Translations under genes and position numbers: made by a program
Assembly: GCA_024636785.1 (NCBI GenBank)
Contig: JAGXGK010000016.1
Location: 1-54,105, forward strand
Length of the DNA stretch: 54,105 bases
DNA from: Gammaproteobacteria bacterium
GTDB taxonomy: Bacteria; Pseudomonadota; Gammaproteobacteria; SZUA-229
Reading direction: 5' to 3'
Part shown: positions 10,786-19,418 of the stretch, piece by piece
Layout of the letters: each line of letters starts with the position of its first letter
Position numbering within the stretch: position 1 is the stretch's first letter
The notes under the pieces: generated by a model
What the model was told of the DNA's origin: nothing
What the model saw: the letters and a program-made list of their open reading frames with translations, nothing else
Databases searched by the model: none

Positions 10786-12156
10786 ATGACAAGTGAGCGG
10801 AAATCTATTCACGGACAGTGGTCGACGCGATTGATGTTTATTCTGGCGGCCACCGGTTCAGCCGTGGGTCTGGGTAACATCTGGAAATTCCCCTATATCA
10901 CCGGTGAGAACGGTGGCGGTACTTTTGTGCTGGTGTATCTGCTCTGCATCGCCCTGATCGGTATTCCCGTGATGATGGCCGAGATTATGTTGGGCCGTCG
11001 CGGCCGACAGAGCCCGATTAACACCATGAAAACCCTCGCCGAAGAGGAGAGGCGTAACGTTAACTGGATCTGGCTCGGTCGGATGGGCATGGTCGCCGGC
11101 TTCATGATTCTCTCCTATTACAGCGTCATCGCCGGCTGGGCGATGTCCTATATTTTTCGTACCGCCAGCGGCGTTTTTGTGGGCGCCACGGCTGAGGGGG
11201 TGAGCAGCATATTTGCCGATCTGGTGTCCGATCCGGAAAAGTTGCTGGCCTGGCATACCATTTTTATGGCGATGACCATGATTGTGGTCGCGCGCGGCGT
11301 GAAGCACGGGCTGGAGGTGGCGATTCGCTTCCTGATGCCGGCGTTATTCGCCCTGTTGCTGCTGATCGTCGGCTACGCCATGACCACCGGCCATTTTATG
11401 CAAGGGGTCAGTTTCATGTTCACCCCTGGCGAGATTAGCAATGAAGGCATTCTGGACGCCATGGGCCATGCCTTTTTCACCCTCAGCCTGGGCATGGGCG
11501 CAATTATGGTATACGGCTCCTACCTGCCCAAAGGCACCTCTATCGTTCAGGCGACGATGTTTATTGCCGCCGCCGATACCATTGTCGCGCTGCTGGCGGG
11601 TCTGGCCATTTTCCCCATCGTCTTCGCTAACGGCCTGGAGCCCGGCGCCGGCCCCGGCCTGATCTTCAAAACCCTGCCCATTGCTTTCGGGCAGATGGAA
11701 GCGGGCACTCTCATCGGTACGACTTTCTTCATTCTGCTGGTATTTGCGGCCTGGACTTCGGCCATCTCACTGATCGAACCTGCGGTCGCCTGGCTGGCGG
11801 AAAACAAGGGCATGAACCGGCTCCATGCTTCAGTCTGGACAGGCGTTGCGGCCTGGTTCGTGGGGCTGGGCACTATCTTCTCGTTCAATATCTGGTCGGA
11901 TAAAACCTGGAGCATCCCCTACCTGTTCAAGGACTACACCTTGTTCACCACACTGGAGAATCTCACCTTTAATGTCATGCTGCCTCTGGGCGGGCTGTTC
12001 ATCGCCATTTTCGCGGCCTGGCTGATGCGCGAGTCTTCCAGCCGCGATGAATTAAAAACTTACGACTGGATTTACAGACTCTGGCGAATACTGCTGAGAT
12101 ATGTCACCCCGGTTGCCATTATAATAGTGTTTCTGAAAGCCATTAGTATCATCTAG
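10786..12156 (+). CDS. Sodium-dependent transporter of the neurotransmitter:sodium symporter (NSS/SNF) family
   Basis: Inner-membrane protein of 456 residues with about 11-12 hydrophobic segments of the LeuT fold. The first helix carries the family sodium-site signature [20 protein letters not shown]. Members import amino acids or related compounds with sodium; the substrate cannot be read from the sequence. ATG at 10786 is preceded by AGCAGGTAATAAT. It sits 9 bases before ratA, so the two could share a transcript, although transport and RatA have no known link. A promoter is likely in the spacer after the foldback repeat, where a TATAAT-like box lies near 10745. Confidence 0.9.
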   Translation: MTSERKSIHGQWSTRLMFILAATGSAVGLGNIWKFPYITGENGGGTFVLVYLLCIALIGIPVMMAEIMLGRRGRQSPINTMKTLAEEERRNVNWIWLGRMGMVAGFMILSYYSVIAGWAMSYIFRTASGVFVGATAEGVSSIFADLVSDPEKLLAWHTIFMAMTMIVVARGVKHGLEVAIRFLMPALFALLLLIVGYAMTTGHFMQGVSFMFTPGEISNEGILDAMGHAFFTLSLGMGAIMVYGSYLPKGTSIVQATMFIAAADTIVALLAGLAIFPIVFANGLEPGAGPGLIFKTLPIAFGQMEAGTLIGTTFFILLVFAAWTSAISLIEPAVAWLAENKGMNRLHASVWTGVAAWFVGLGTIFSFNIWSDKTWSIPYLFKDYTLFTTLENLTFNVMLPLGGLFIAIFAAWLMRESSSRDELKTYDWIYRLWRILLRYVTPVAIIIVFLKAISII

Positions 12157-12165
12157 GATTGTATT

Positions 12166-12609
12166 TTGTCATCGATAAAACGTAGTGCACTGGTGAATTA
12201 TTCGCCCGCAGAAATGTATGCTCTGGTCAATGATGTGGAGTCCTATGCCAGATTTCTACCCTGGTGCCGGTCTTCGGCGGTGCTGAGTGAATCTGAAACC
12301 GAGATGCGTGCCGCCATCGAAATTGCCAAAGGCATGCTCAACAAAACCTTTGTCACCCATAACCGCCTGACTAAAAACAGCCGTATCGAGATAGAGCTGG
12401 AAGAGGGGCCGTTCAGCCTGCTGCACGGCTTCTGGTTATTCGAGCCGCTTAAAGTAGAAAACGCCTGCCGGGTCAATCTGGAGCTGGAATTCGAATTTAA
12501 GAGTGCGCTGATGGCGGTTGCCGCCAAACCGATTTTTACCCAGATCGCCAATTCGCTGGTCGATGCTTTCTGTCAACGCGCAATCGAGGTGTACGGTGAA
12601 CGAGACTGA
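12166..12609 (+). CDS. ratA: RatA/COQ10-type START-domain protein
   Basis: A 147-residue protein of the polyketide cyclase/START-like family. In E. coli RatA was reported to block 70S ribosome association, and homologues including yeast Coq10 bind ubiquinone, so the native role may be in quinone handling. Family features are the opening RSALVNYSPAEMYALVNDVE, the segment YARFLPWCRSS and the C-terminal helix ANSLVDAFCQRA. The start is TTG at 12166, with AGGA seven bases upstream; no ATG fits the conserved beginning. It overlaps rnfH by 14 bases, the usual arrangement, and together they face bamE. Confidence 0.92.
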   Translation: MSSIKRSALVNYSPAEMYALVNDVESYARFLPWCRSSAVLSESETEMRAAIEIAKGMLNKTFVTHNRLTKNSRIEIELEEGPFSLLHGFWLFEPLKVENACRVNLELEFEFKSALMAVAAKPIFTQIANSLVDAFCQRAIEVYGERD

Positions 12610-12937
12610 ATCAAGCCCCAAAACCATCAATGTCGAAGTGGCTTATGCCGAGTCTGAGAAACAGCTGATTCTGCCGGTGAATGTCGATGAGGGCACCACC
12701 GTGGGCGGAGCGATCGTGCAGTCAGGGATAATGATGCATTTTCCCGATCTGGATATCGAAAACAGCAAGGTAGGTATTTTCGGCAAGGTCACGCCCATGA
12801 CCACGGTGTTGCGCGACGGCGACCGCGTGGAGATTTATCGAGCGCTGATTGCTGACCCGAAAGAGGTTCGCCGCAAACGCGCTGCGGAAGGCAAGGCCAC
12901 CAAAAAGGGCGGTGACGGCGGCACTACTGAAAAATAA
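12596..12937 (+). CDS. rnfH: RnfH family ubiquitin-fold protein (RatB)
   Basis: Small protein of the RnfH/YfjF family with a beta-grasp fold, 113 residues. The motifs INVEVAYAESEKQ, GTTVGGAIVQSG, VGIFGKVTPMTTVLRDGDRV and EIYRALIADPKEVRRKRA are typical of the family. Its function is not settled; it is found with rnf clusters in some bacteria and with ratA in gammaproteobacteria. I use GTG at 12596, with GAGGTG upstream, because the frame before it lies inside ratA and has no family similarity. The lysine-rich tail is expected. Its stop is four bases from the end of the convergent bamE, leaving no room for a separate terminator. Confidence 0.9.
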   Translation: MNETESSPKTINVEVAYAESEKQLILPVNVDEGTTVGGAIVQSGIMMHFPDLDIENSKVGIFGKVTPMTTVLRDGDRVEIYRALIADPKEVRRKRAAEGKATKKGGDGGTTEK

Positions 12938-12941
12938 AGGG

Positions 12942-13310
12942 CTATTCTTCCTCGACCGTTGGTACGGGTTCGCGATACTCACTGGCATCAATTTCAACCA
13001 GCGTATCGCCCTCAAAATACAGCGTTAAACGCGATTGCGTGGCCGGCTGGCGACCGGGTACAAGCCGGTAAATATAGTCCCAGCGGTTAGCGTGAAAGGG
13101 GTCTTTGAGGGTCGGATTGCCAATGATGGCGGTGACTTCACTCTTTTTCATGCCGATGTGCAATTTTTCCAGCATTTCCCGCTTGATTTCATTGCCCTGC
13201 ACTACATCCTGCCGGTGGGCGTCGGGTAACCAGCTGGCACATGAAGTCAGTAACAGCAGTAAAAAGGGGATTGATACAAAGAAGGCTCTAAAGCGAGGGC
13301 GATTAATCAT
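12942..13310 (-). CDS. bamE: Outer membrane protein assembly factor BamE (SmpA/OmlA)
   Basis: Lipoprotein subunit of the BAM complex, which inserts beta-barrel proteins into the outer membrane. The 122-residue precursor has a hydrophobic signal ending in lipobox LTSC (cysteine 24). The mature part shows the SmpA/OmlA fold: QGNEIKREMLEKLHIGMKKS, EVTAIIGNPTLKDPFH, RWDYIYRL and LTLYFEGDTLVEID. It is divergent from fur with an 80-base spacer and convergent with rnfH, the standard gammaproteobacterial order. Confidence 0.96.
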   Translation of the reverse strand: MINRPRFRAFFVSIPFLLLLLTSCASWLPDAHRQDVVQGNEIKREMLEKLHIGMKKSEVTAIIGNPTLKDPFHANRWDYIYRLVPGRQPATQSRLTLYFEGDTLVEIDASEYREPVPTVEEE

Positions 13311-13390
13311 AGGTATTTAAGTCGAAGTGGTTTAGCATAACGGCTGGGAATACTAACGTATTTAACATTCATAATCAGTAGAAAATTATT

Positions 13391-13810
13391 ATGGAATCAA
13401 ATGATTTAAAGAAAGCCGGGCTCAAGATTACTCTGCCCAGAATGAAAATCCTTGGGTTTCTTGAAGCTTCACCGGTCAGGCACCAGAGTGCCGAGGAAAT
13501 TTACCGGGCACTATTAGAGAGTGGCGAAGAGGTGGGGCTGGCAACGGTCTATCGTGTGTTGACACAGTTCGAGGCTGCAGGGCTGGTGACGCGACACCAT
13601 TTCGAAGGCGGTCAGGCCGTGTTTGAGTTGAGTCGAGCGGGCCATCACGACCATATCGTCTGCGTGATCTGTGGCAAGGTGGAAGAATTTTTCGATGAGA
13701 CTATCGAAGCACAGCAGGATAAAATTGCCGGGAAAATGGGCTATGAAGTGACTGATCACAGTCTGACCCTGTACGGGCGCTGTGCTGAGTGCCAGAAAAA
13801 ACCCCTTTAG
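13391..13810 (+). CDS. fur: Ferric uptake regulator Fur
   Basis: Iron-responsive dimeric repressor of iron uptake genes. The winged-helix DNA-binding domain covers LKKAGLKITLPRMKILGFLE to ATVYRVLTQFEAAGLV, and the metal-binding domain has GHHDHIVCVICGKVEEF and the second cysteine pair in CAECQK. At 139 residues it is close to the Pseudomonas and E. coli proteins. The start is ATG at 13391 after a weak site. I see no convincing Fur box in the short bamE-fur spacer, although the region is A/T-rich. A longer frame of the next gene would overlap its end. Confidence 0.96.
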   Translation: MESNDLKKAGLKITLPRMKILGFLEASPVRHQSAEEIYRALLESGEEVGLATVYRVLTQFEAAGLVTRHHFEGGQAVFELSRAGHHDHIVCVICGKVEEFFDETIEAQQDKIAGKMGYEVTDHSLTLYGRCAECQKKPL

Positions 13811-13845
13811 ACCGGTGCCGTTTAAACAACCGGTTTTACGGCCTG

Positions 13846-13867
13846 GCATGGCATAATTACGCCATGC
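13846..13867 (+). promoter_or_regulatory. 22-base palindrome covering the probable relA start codon
   Basis: GCATGGCATAA followed by TTACGCCATGC is symmetric at 10 of 11 positions. In RNA it would form a seven-pair stem, GCAUGGC with GCCAUGC, and the AUG at 13864 would lie in the 3' arm. It could therefore mask relA translation or serve as an operator. There is no T-run, so it is not a terminator for fur. Confidence 0.35.
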
Positions 13868-16029
13868 AGAGCACCCGCCAACACAGTCAGATTACCCGGC
13901 GCTATTCGATGGATGAATATGTCCATCTCATCGCCCGTTCCATTGAAGATGCAAGCCTGCTGCATAAAGCCTGTGAAATGGTCTGGGGCCTGCCCGCTGA
14001 CAAAGACATGCCCAGCAGCCTGGATGTCGCGCTTCTTCTGAGCGAGCTGGGCTCTGATGAAATCACGCTGATTGTCAGTTTATTGAGCACCAGCCGGTTG
14101 ATGGAATCGCCGCAGGCCGCTGATCTGGAATCGATTTTCGGCCCGAAAATCATGAGCATGGTCAAAAATGTCTGCCAGCTGCACGCCTTTAAAAGCTACG
14201 ACATCAATGACACCCCCGATCAGGCCGAGCGCTTGCGCCGCATGCTGCTGTCGATGGTGGAAGATGTTCGGGTGGTGCTGATCAAGCTGGCCTACCGGGT
14301 GCAGCGCCTGCGTCAGTTGAAACAGACCTCGCCCGAACAGCAGCAGGCGGTGGCCCGGGAAACGCTGGATATTTTCGCGCCCATCGCCAATCGCCTGGGT
14401 ATTGGCCAGCTGAAATGGGAGCTGGAAGATCTTTCTTTCAGGTATCTGGAGCCGGAAACATACCGGCGCATCGCCTCTTATCTGGCTGAAAAGCGGGAAG
14501 AGCGCGAGCAGTTTATTATCCAGGTGGTAGCGATGCTGAAGCAGGAGCTTCAGGCTGTCGGCATCAAGGCCGAGGTTTACGGTCGTCCCAAACACATCTA
14601 CAGCATCTGGAAAAAGATGACCGAAAAGCACCGTGATTTTGATGAATTGTTTGACGTCAGAGCGGTGCGAATTGTGGTGCAGAGCGTGGCCGACTGTTAT
14701 ACCACGCTGGGAATAGTACATGGCCTGTGGCGGCATATCGAGAAGGAGTTCGATGATTACATTGCCAACCCCAAAGATAACGGTTATCAGTCTCTGCATA
14801 CTGCGGTGCGCGGGCCGCAGGCTAAACCGGTTGAAATCCAGATCAGAACCCCGGCTATGGATGAATTTGCCGAACATGGGGTGGCGGCGCACTGGCGTTA
14901 TAAAGAGGGCAAACAGGCCGACGCCAGCTTGCAGGCGGGCATCAACTCATTAAGAAAATTACTGGATAAGGACAAGGTTGGCGATGAAGACCTGCTCGAT
15001 AGCTTTCGTTCGGAAATGTTTCATGATCGGGTCTATGTGCTTACCCCGGAAGGCCGGGTGATTGATTTGCCCCAGGGCGCGACCCCCGTGGATTTTGCCT
15101 ATGCGGTGCACACCGAAGTCGGGCACCGTTGTCGCGGTGCCAAAGTCAACGGTCGCATCGTGCAGCTGACTTATGAGCTGAAAAACGGTGAACAGGTCGA
15201 AATTCTCACCAGCAAGGAAGGCGCGCCGGTACGTGACTGGGTGATTCCCCATTTAGGCTATATCAAAACATCCCGCGCACGAAATCGAGTACGCAGCTGG
15301 TTCAAACATCAGGACAGGGATAAAAATCTCAGTGACGGCAAGGCCCTCTACGAGCGTGAAGTCAAACGCCAGGGCGTTCGCCCCGATATGGAAGTCCTGC
15401 TGAAAGCCTGTAAACAGCCTTCAGCAGAGGAGCTGTTTGTTGCCATCGGTCGGGGCGATCTGTCGCTGATACAGCTGTCAACCGCGCTGCAACAGCAGCG
15501 GGGGGATGAACAGGAAGCTGTTATTCCGGTTCTGCCTAAAGCGCCGCGCAAGCTTGAAAAGAGCTCGTCCAGTCAGATCAATGTGCGCGGAGTGGATAAC
15601 TTGCTCACCACGATCGCTAATTGCTGCAAACCGGTGCCGGGTGATGAGATTATCGGTTTTATCACCCGCGGCAAGGGCGTCAGTATTCACCGTCGGGACT
15701 GTGCCAGCATCATCAATTTCAATGAAGAAGACCGGGCCCGCCTGATTGATGTTGAATGGGGCGGTGAGATTGCCGAGTCCTATCCGGTCACGCTGATCAT
15801 TAACACGGTTGATCGTCAGGGATTGCTCAATGATGTCATCAACACGCTGGCCAGCGAAAAAGTCAATGTGCTGGCGATGAACACCCTCTCGGATAAGAAG
15901 GAACAGACCGCCCGCATGGCGATCAGTATTGAAATTCACGACCTGCAACAGTTGACCCGGGTCATGGATAAAATCGGCCAGTTACCTAATGTTATTAACG
16001 TCATGCGCGGCTCGAATACAGCACACTAA
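13864..16029 (+). CDS. relA: RelA-type (p)ppGpp synthetase I
   Basis: Ribosome-associated enzyme that makes pppGpp/ppGpp from ATP and GTP or GDP during amino acid starvation. The N-terminal hydrolase region is degenerate: the HD and ED metal residues of SpoT are absent (LLLSELGSDEITLIVS occupies the place), so this is the monofunctional RelA type. The synthetase domain is intact, with GRPKHIYSIWKKM, DELFDVRAVRI, EFDDYIANPKDNGYQSLHT and VEIQIRT. TGS (VYVLTPEGRVIDLPQGATPV), zinc-finger-like CCKPVPGDEI and a C-terminal ACT domain follow. From 13864 it has 721 residues; an ATG at 13789 would give 746 but overlaps fur with non-conserved sequence. Confidence 0.9.
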   Translation: MQSTRQHSQITRRYSMDEYVHLIARSIEDASLLHKACEMVWGLPADKDMPSSLDVALLLSELGSDEITLIVSLLSTSRLMESPQAADLESIFGPKIMSMVKNVCQLHAFKSYDINDTPDQAERLRRMLLSMVEDVRVVLIKLAYRVQRLRQLKQTSPEQQQAVARETLDIFAPIANRLGIGQLKWELEDLSFRYLEPETYRRIASYLAEKREEREQFIIQVVAMLKQELQAVGIKAEVYGRPKHIYSIWKKMTEKHRDFDELFDVRAVRIVVQSVADCYTTLGIVHGLWRHIEKEFDDYIANPKDNGYQSLHTAVRGPQAKPVEIQIRTPAMDEFAEHGVAAHWRYKEGKQADASLQAGINSLRKLLDKDKVGDEDLLDSFRSEMFHDRVYVLTPEGRVIDLPQGATPVDFAYAVHTEVGHRCRGAKVNGRIVQLTYELKNGEQVEILTSKEGAPVRDWVIPHLGYIKTSRARNRVRSWFKHQDRDKNLSDGKALYEREVKRQGVRPDMEVLLKACKQPSAEELFVAIGRGDLSLIQLSTALQQQRGDEQEAVIPVLPKAPRKLEKSSSSQINVRGVDNLLTTIANCCKPVPGDEIIGFITRGKGVSIHRRDCASIINFNEEDRARLIDVEWGGEIAESYPVTLIINTVDRQGLLNDVINTLASEKVNVLAMNTLSDKKEQTARMAISIEIHDLQQLTRVMDKIGQLPNVINVMRGSNTAH

Positions 16030-16107
16030 AGTTGGCTGAATGTGCGAGGTTGGATTCTGGTATGATTCGAAAATATTTTTCTAAAATCCATTTTGGAGTG
16101 ATTTTTT

Positions 16108-16794
16108 TTGTCATTTAATCTGATTAAAAAAGCTATCTATGCGCTTTTTTTAACCAACAAGTATGGTTTTAAGTTAAGAAAAAAGCACGCCCCTGAAGAA
16201 ACCACCCGGCTCCGGCTGGCCTATGCGGAAGCACTGTTGTCGCGCCTTAATATCAGTATCGAAGTTGAGGGCGCTGAAAAGGTGAAAAGAAACGGGCAAT
16301 ATTTGATTGTTTCTAATCACCGCAGTGTGATTGATCCCCTGATTGTTGAAATCGCACTCAAGGGCAGCGGCATCAACAGTTTATGGATCGCCAAAAAAGA
16401 GCTCTACAACTCATTCTTCTTTGGCATGTTCACCCGTAATGCAGGCACGATATTGCTGGACAGAGATTCAAAGCAGATGAGCGCCTTTTTCGGCGACATC
16501 AAAGCCGGTGTTGCCGACGGTTATTCCATTAGTGTTTTTCCCGAAGGTACGCGCAACAAAACCGAAGCGCCGCTGGCTGAATTCAAGGAAGGCTCGCAAA
16601 TCATCGCGATAAAAAATCGCTTGCCGATCCTGCCGGTATACATCAAAACCAACGCCAATGAAGTGCTGATGGAATCGCTGAAACACGATACCAAAAATTT
16701 GAAAGTCATCATCGAGATCGGCGACATTATCGAATATAAAGATCGTTCTGGAAGTTTGCAGGAACTGTACAAAACGCGCTTCAATATCGCCTGA
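16108..16794 (+). CDS. PlsC-family 1-acylglycerol-3-phosphate acyltransferase-like protein
   Basis: A 228-residue acyltransferase of the LPLAT/PlsC family. The catalytic motif appears as SNHRSVIDP, an N-H-x4-D pattern, and the glycerophosphate-binding motif as VFPEGTRNKTEAPLAEFKEG. A later ILPVYI segment is also typical. A likely role is making phosphatidic acid or acylating a related lipid at the inner membrane; the true substrate is not defined by the sequence. The start is TTG at 16108, with GGAG nine bases upstream. It converges with the envelope gene at 16857. I do not assign plsC because the protein diverges from the housekeeping enzyme. Confidence 0.85.
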   Translation: MSFNLIKKAIYALFLTNKYGFKLRKKHAPEETTRLRLAYAEALLSRLNISIEVEGAEKVKRNGQYLIVSNHRSVIDPLIVEIALKGSGINSLWIAKKELYNSFFFGMFTRNAGTILLDRDSKQMSAFFGDIKAGVADGYSISVFPEGTRNKTEAPLAEFKEGSQIIAIKNRLPILPVYIKTNANEVLMESLKHDTKNLKVIIEIGDIIEYKDRSGSLQELYKTRFNIA

Positions 16795-16856
16795 TTATAA
16801 AAGCATAATGAGCGGCTTCTGTCCACGAAGCATTGCATATTAATTAATCCAGCCTC

Positions 16857-17432
16857 CTAGAATTCAATCCCCACACTGCCGCCCACATAACGGTGTTCGC
16901 CACTAAGGCTGGTGTGAAAATCACCAAAGTTGATGTTTTCGTGAAAGATGCCGAGCATCAGATTGTTGCTCAGCCTAATTCTCAGGCCAATGCGAAAATA
17001 AAAATCAATCGCGCATTGCTGATTGTCAATGCAGTTATCGGTTTCCAGATTGTTATTGAGTAGTGAAAGCAGGCCATAAAAATCGGTACCAATTTCGTAA
17101 AACGGCGCTAAGGTTTGTCCGAAGCTTTGCCCGATAAGAATTTTGATCGCGGAGCGGTCTTCGCCGGGGATGGTCTGGGTAAATTCTGTGAATTGCATGC
17201 CGGCATAAATTTTTGTTTTCCTGTTGCCGCTGACCGCAGAATACAGGCCGAAACTATAAACATCATCCAGCGTGCGGCTGTAGCTGGATTTGGTCAATTC
17301 AACAAACGCTTTTTCATTATCGGAGTGCGCTTGCCCGGAAAAACCCGTGATTAGTATCAGAAGTGCAAAGCTGAAACAAAGGGCGAATAATTTTTTAGCT
17401 TCACACGCATCTTGTTTAGCGAACGATGTCAT
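16857..17432 (-). CDS. Putative outer-membrane beta-barrel protein, function unknown
   Basis: A protein of about 191 residues with an N-terminal signal peptide (hydrophobic FALCFSFALLILITGFSG, then a QAHS-like cleavage region). The mature part has alternating polar and aromatic strands, such as KTKIYAGMQFTEFTQ and RIRLSNNLMLGIFHENINFG, and ends VGGSVGIEF with a C-terminal phenylalanine, the usual signal for BAM insertion. Two cysteines lie in DNCIDNQQC and may form a disulfide. The ATG at 17432 overlaps the end of mlaA by 17 bases, so the two are probably translationally linked. I recognise no characterised family; small OmpX- or acyloxyacyl-hydrolase-like barrels are possible relatives. Confidence 0.7.
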   Translation of the reverse strand: MTSFAKQDACEAKKLFALCFSFALLILITGFSGQAHSDNEKAFVELTKSSYSRTLDDVYSFGLYSAVSGNRKTKIYAGMQFTEFTQTIPGEDRSAIKILIGQSFGQTLAPFYEIGTDFYGLLSLLNNNLETDNCIDNQQCAIDFYFRIGLRIRLSNNLMLGIFHENINFGDFHTSLSGEHRYVGGSVGIEF

Positions 17433-18159
17433 CGGTAAACAGGTCGTCTTCGAATAAATCATCCATCGGCGGGTTGCCGTCGTAAATCAGATTCTTTCTG
17501 CGTTGCATCCAGCCATCGCGAATAAAGGCGTAAGGATCAGGCGCGGTCTCGTCGACGATGTCCTTGGCTTTTAGCAGGTCGGCACGAATGTCGATGTAAT
17601 TCACCGCATAGAGTGCGTATACATTTTTCGGGCTCATGTCGTCATAGACAAAATCAAATTCGGTTGTGTCGACGGTAAAGCCAATGGTATCGCGTATGCT
17701 GCTGGGACCGAAGAAAGGCAATACCAGATAGGGGCCGCTATCGACACCCCAGTAGCCAAGTGTCTGACCGAAATCCTCATTGTGTTTAGGCAGGCCAAAG
17801 TCAGTAGCGACATCCATAAAACCAAGCAGCCCGAAGGTGGTGTTGAACACAATGCGCGCGGAGGTGTTGGCAGCCCGCTCAATTTTAAATTGCAGCAGGT
17901 CGTTGATTAAAACCAGCACATCATCCAAATTGCTAAAGAAGTTACTGATGCCTCTGTCGACCGGTTCCGGAGTGATCGCCTGATAGCCCTTGGCAATGGG
18001 TTTGAAGGCGTATTCATCCAGGGTTTCGTTGAAAGCGTACATCGAACGGTTGAAGCTTTCAAAAGGATCGTCAGGATTTTTCGGGCCGTCCAGCGTGGTG
18101 CAGCCGATGTTAAATCCCAGTAAAACGATGATAAAACTATATTTGATCAGTATGTTCAA
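17416..18159 (-). CDS. mlaA: MlaA (VacJ) outer-membrane lipid asymmetry lipoprotein
   Basis: Lipoprotein that removes mislocalised phospholipids from the outer leaflet and passes them to MlaC. The precursor of 247 residues has a lipobox NIGC (cysteine 20). Family motifs follow: DPFESFNRSMYAFNETLDEY, RGISNFFSNLDDVLVLINDL, TFGLLGFMDVAT, NEDFGQTLGYWGVDSGPYLV and LPFFGPSSIRDTIG. The acidic C-terminus (DDLFEDDLFTDD) is variable in the family. It is separated by 18 bases from lpxB upstream and overlaps the downstream barrel gene, so all three form one leftward envelope operon. No other Mla genes lie nearby. Confidence 0.94.
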   Translation of the reverse strand: MNILIKYSFIIVLLGFNIGCTTLDGPKNPDDPFESFNRSMYAFNETLDEYAFKPIAKGYQAITPEPVDRGISNFFSNLDDVLVLINDLLQFKIERAANTSARIVFNTTFGLLGFMDVATDFGLPKHNEDFGQTLGYWGVDSGPYLVLPFFGPSSIRDTIGFTVDTTEFDFVYDDMSPKNVYALYAVNYIDIRADLLKAKDIVDETAPDPYAFIRDGWMQRRKNLIYDGNPPMDDLFEDDLFTDDIVR

Positions 18160-18177
18160 GTGGTCACCCGGTCTTTG

Positions 18178-19341
18178 TTAATCGTTATTGTTATCGTGTT
18201 GGTGTTCGAGCATGGAGTAGGCGAGGCGGGCGACGTTTTTCGAGCCGCCACCGGCACCCAGCAATCCGCGTAACTTTGCTAATTCATTACGCATGTTTTG
18301 ATTATAATTTTTATCTTCCAGAATGCGCAGTGTTTCCACCGTCAGGTTTTCGGGCGTGGCTTCGTGCTGAATAAATTCTTTCACGATTTCACGGCCCGGC
18401 ACAATATTCACTAAACCGATGTGACTGATACTGACCAGTCGGCTGAGGATGAAATAGGAGAGCGCCGCCACCTTGTGGGTGATCACCATGGGTGTGCCCA
18501 TTAAACCGATTTCCAGCGTCGCCGTGCCTGAAGCGACCATGATGCTGTCGCAGGCCTGAATGACATCATGCGTATTGTTTTCGATGACATGCACTTTCAG
18601 CGCCGACAGTTCCGGCCCGTATTCAGCCAGATCCTGATGCTGCACGCTGCTGGCCAGAGGCAGAACAAACTGTAGTTCGGGGTGTTTGGCCCGGAGCTGT
18701 CTGGCTGATGCCAGCATGATAGGCAACAGGCGTTCGATCTCGCCCATGCGGCTGCCGGGGAACAGGCCAACCGTGGTCGTCTCCTCCAGTGCCAGTACCT
18801 GACGAGCCTGCGGCGCGGTTTTGTCGGGGATGTTTTCATCGACCAGCGGGTGGCCGGTAAACGCCACCGGCACATCGGCTTTTTTGTACAGCTCGACTTC
18901 AAAGGGAAAAATCACCGCCATCTGGTCAACGATGCGCGCCATTTTATAAACGCGTTTGGGCCGCCACGCCCAGACCTGCGGGCCGATATAAAACAGCACC
19001 TTGATGCCCAGTGATTTGGCGTAGGCCGCCAGCTTCTGATTGAACTCCTGATAATCCACCAGAATCAGCAGGTCCGGCGGCGACTGCCGGATGTGTGCCT
19101 CAATCTGATTGAGCACACCCTTGATCATGCGGTACTTGAACAGCACCTCGACGATGCCGACCACCGCCAGTTGCGAGGCATCGAACAGCACCTCAACCCC
19201 GACTTCGCGCATCTTGCGCCCGCCCATGCCCTGCAAGCGGATATGGCCATCGATGTGCAGCAGCTCTCTGCTGAGATTCGCCGCGTGCAGATCGCCCGAG
19301 GCTTCGCCGGCAACAATAAATACGGTTTTGGGGTTGCCCAT
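18178..19341 (-). CDS. lpxB: Lipid-A-disaccharide synthase (LpxB), atypical variant
   Basis: Glycosyltransferase (GT19) that joins UDP-diacylglucosamine and lipid X into the lipid A disaccharide at the inner membrane. The 387 residues carry family landmarks: FIVAGEASGDLHAANL, QGMGGRKM, AVVGIVEVL, GPQVWAWRPKRV, TGHPLVDE, GLFPGSRMGEIERLLPIM and ASGTATLE. It departs from the E. coli type: VDYQEFNQKL replaces IDAPDFN, and YIGPQVWAWR replaces YVSPSVWAWR. It is not next to lpxA or fabZ but heads an operon with mlaA, divergent from rnhB. It may be the only LpxB or a second copy as known in some gammaproteobacteria. Confidence 0.9.
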   Translation of the reverse strand: MGNPKTVFIVAGEASGDLHAANLSRELLHIDGHIRLQGMGGRKMREVGVEVLFDASQLAVVGIVEVLFKYRMIKGVLNQIEAHIRQSPPDLLILVDYQEFNQKLAAYAKSLGIKVLFYIGPQVWAWRPKRVYKMARIVDQMAVIFPFEVELYKKADVPVAFTGHPLVDENIPDKTAPQARQVLALEETTTVGLFPGSRMGEIERLLPIMLASARQLRAKHPELQFVLPLASSVQHQDLAEYGPELSALKVHVIENNTHDVIQACDSIMVASGTATLEIGLMGTPMVITHKVAALSYFILSRLVSISHIGLVNIVPGREIVKEFIQHEATPENLTVETLRILEDKNYNQNMRNELAKLRGLLGAGGGSKNVARLAYSMLEHQHDNNND

Positions 19342-19418
19342 ACTTGTGATTTCTTCTTATGATAGCGGGCGCACTGGTTGTGCGATAATTCGAGAATTCT
19401 ACCGGAAGAACAACAATA

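Noticed and set aside
10610-10792. 60-codon minus-strand frame
   Set aside because: It lies mostly within the foldback repeat at 10549-10711 and has no protein features.
13370-13391. Possible Fur box before fur
   Set aside because: The spacer is A/T-rich, but no alignment to the 19-base Fur consensus was good enough.
14080-14892. 270-codon open frame on the minus strand
   Set aside because: It is antisense to the synthetase domain of relA; no recognisable domain.
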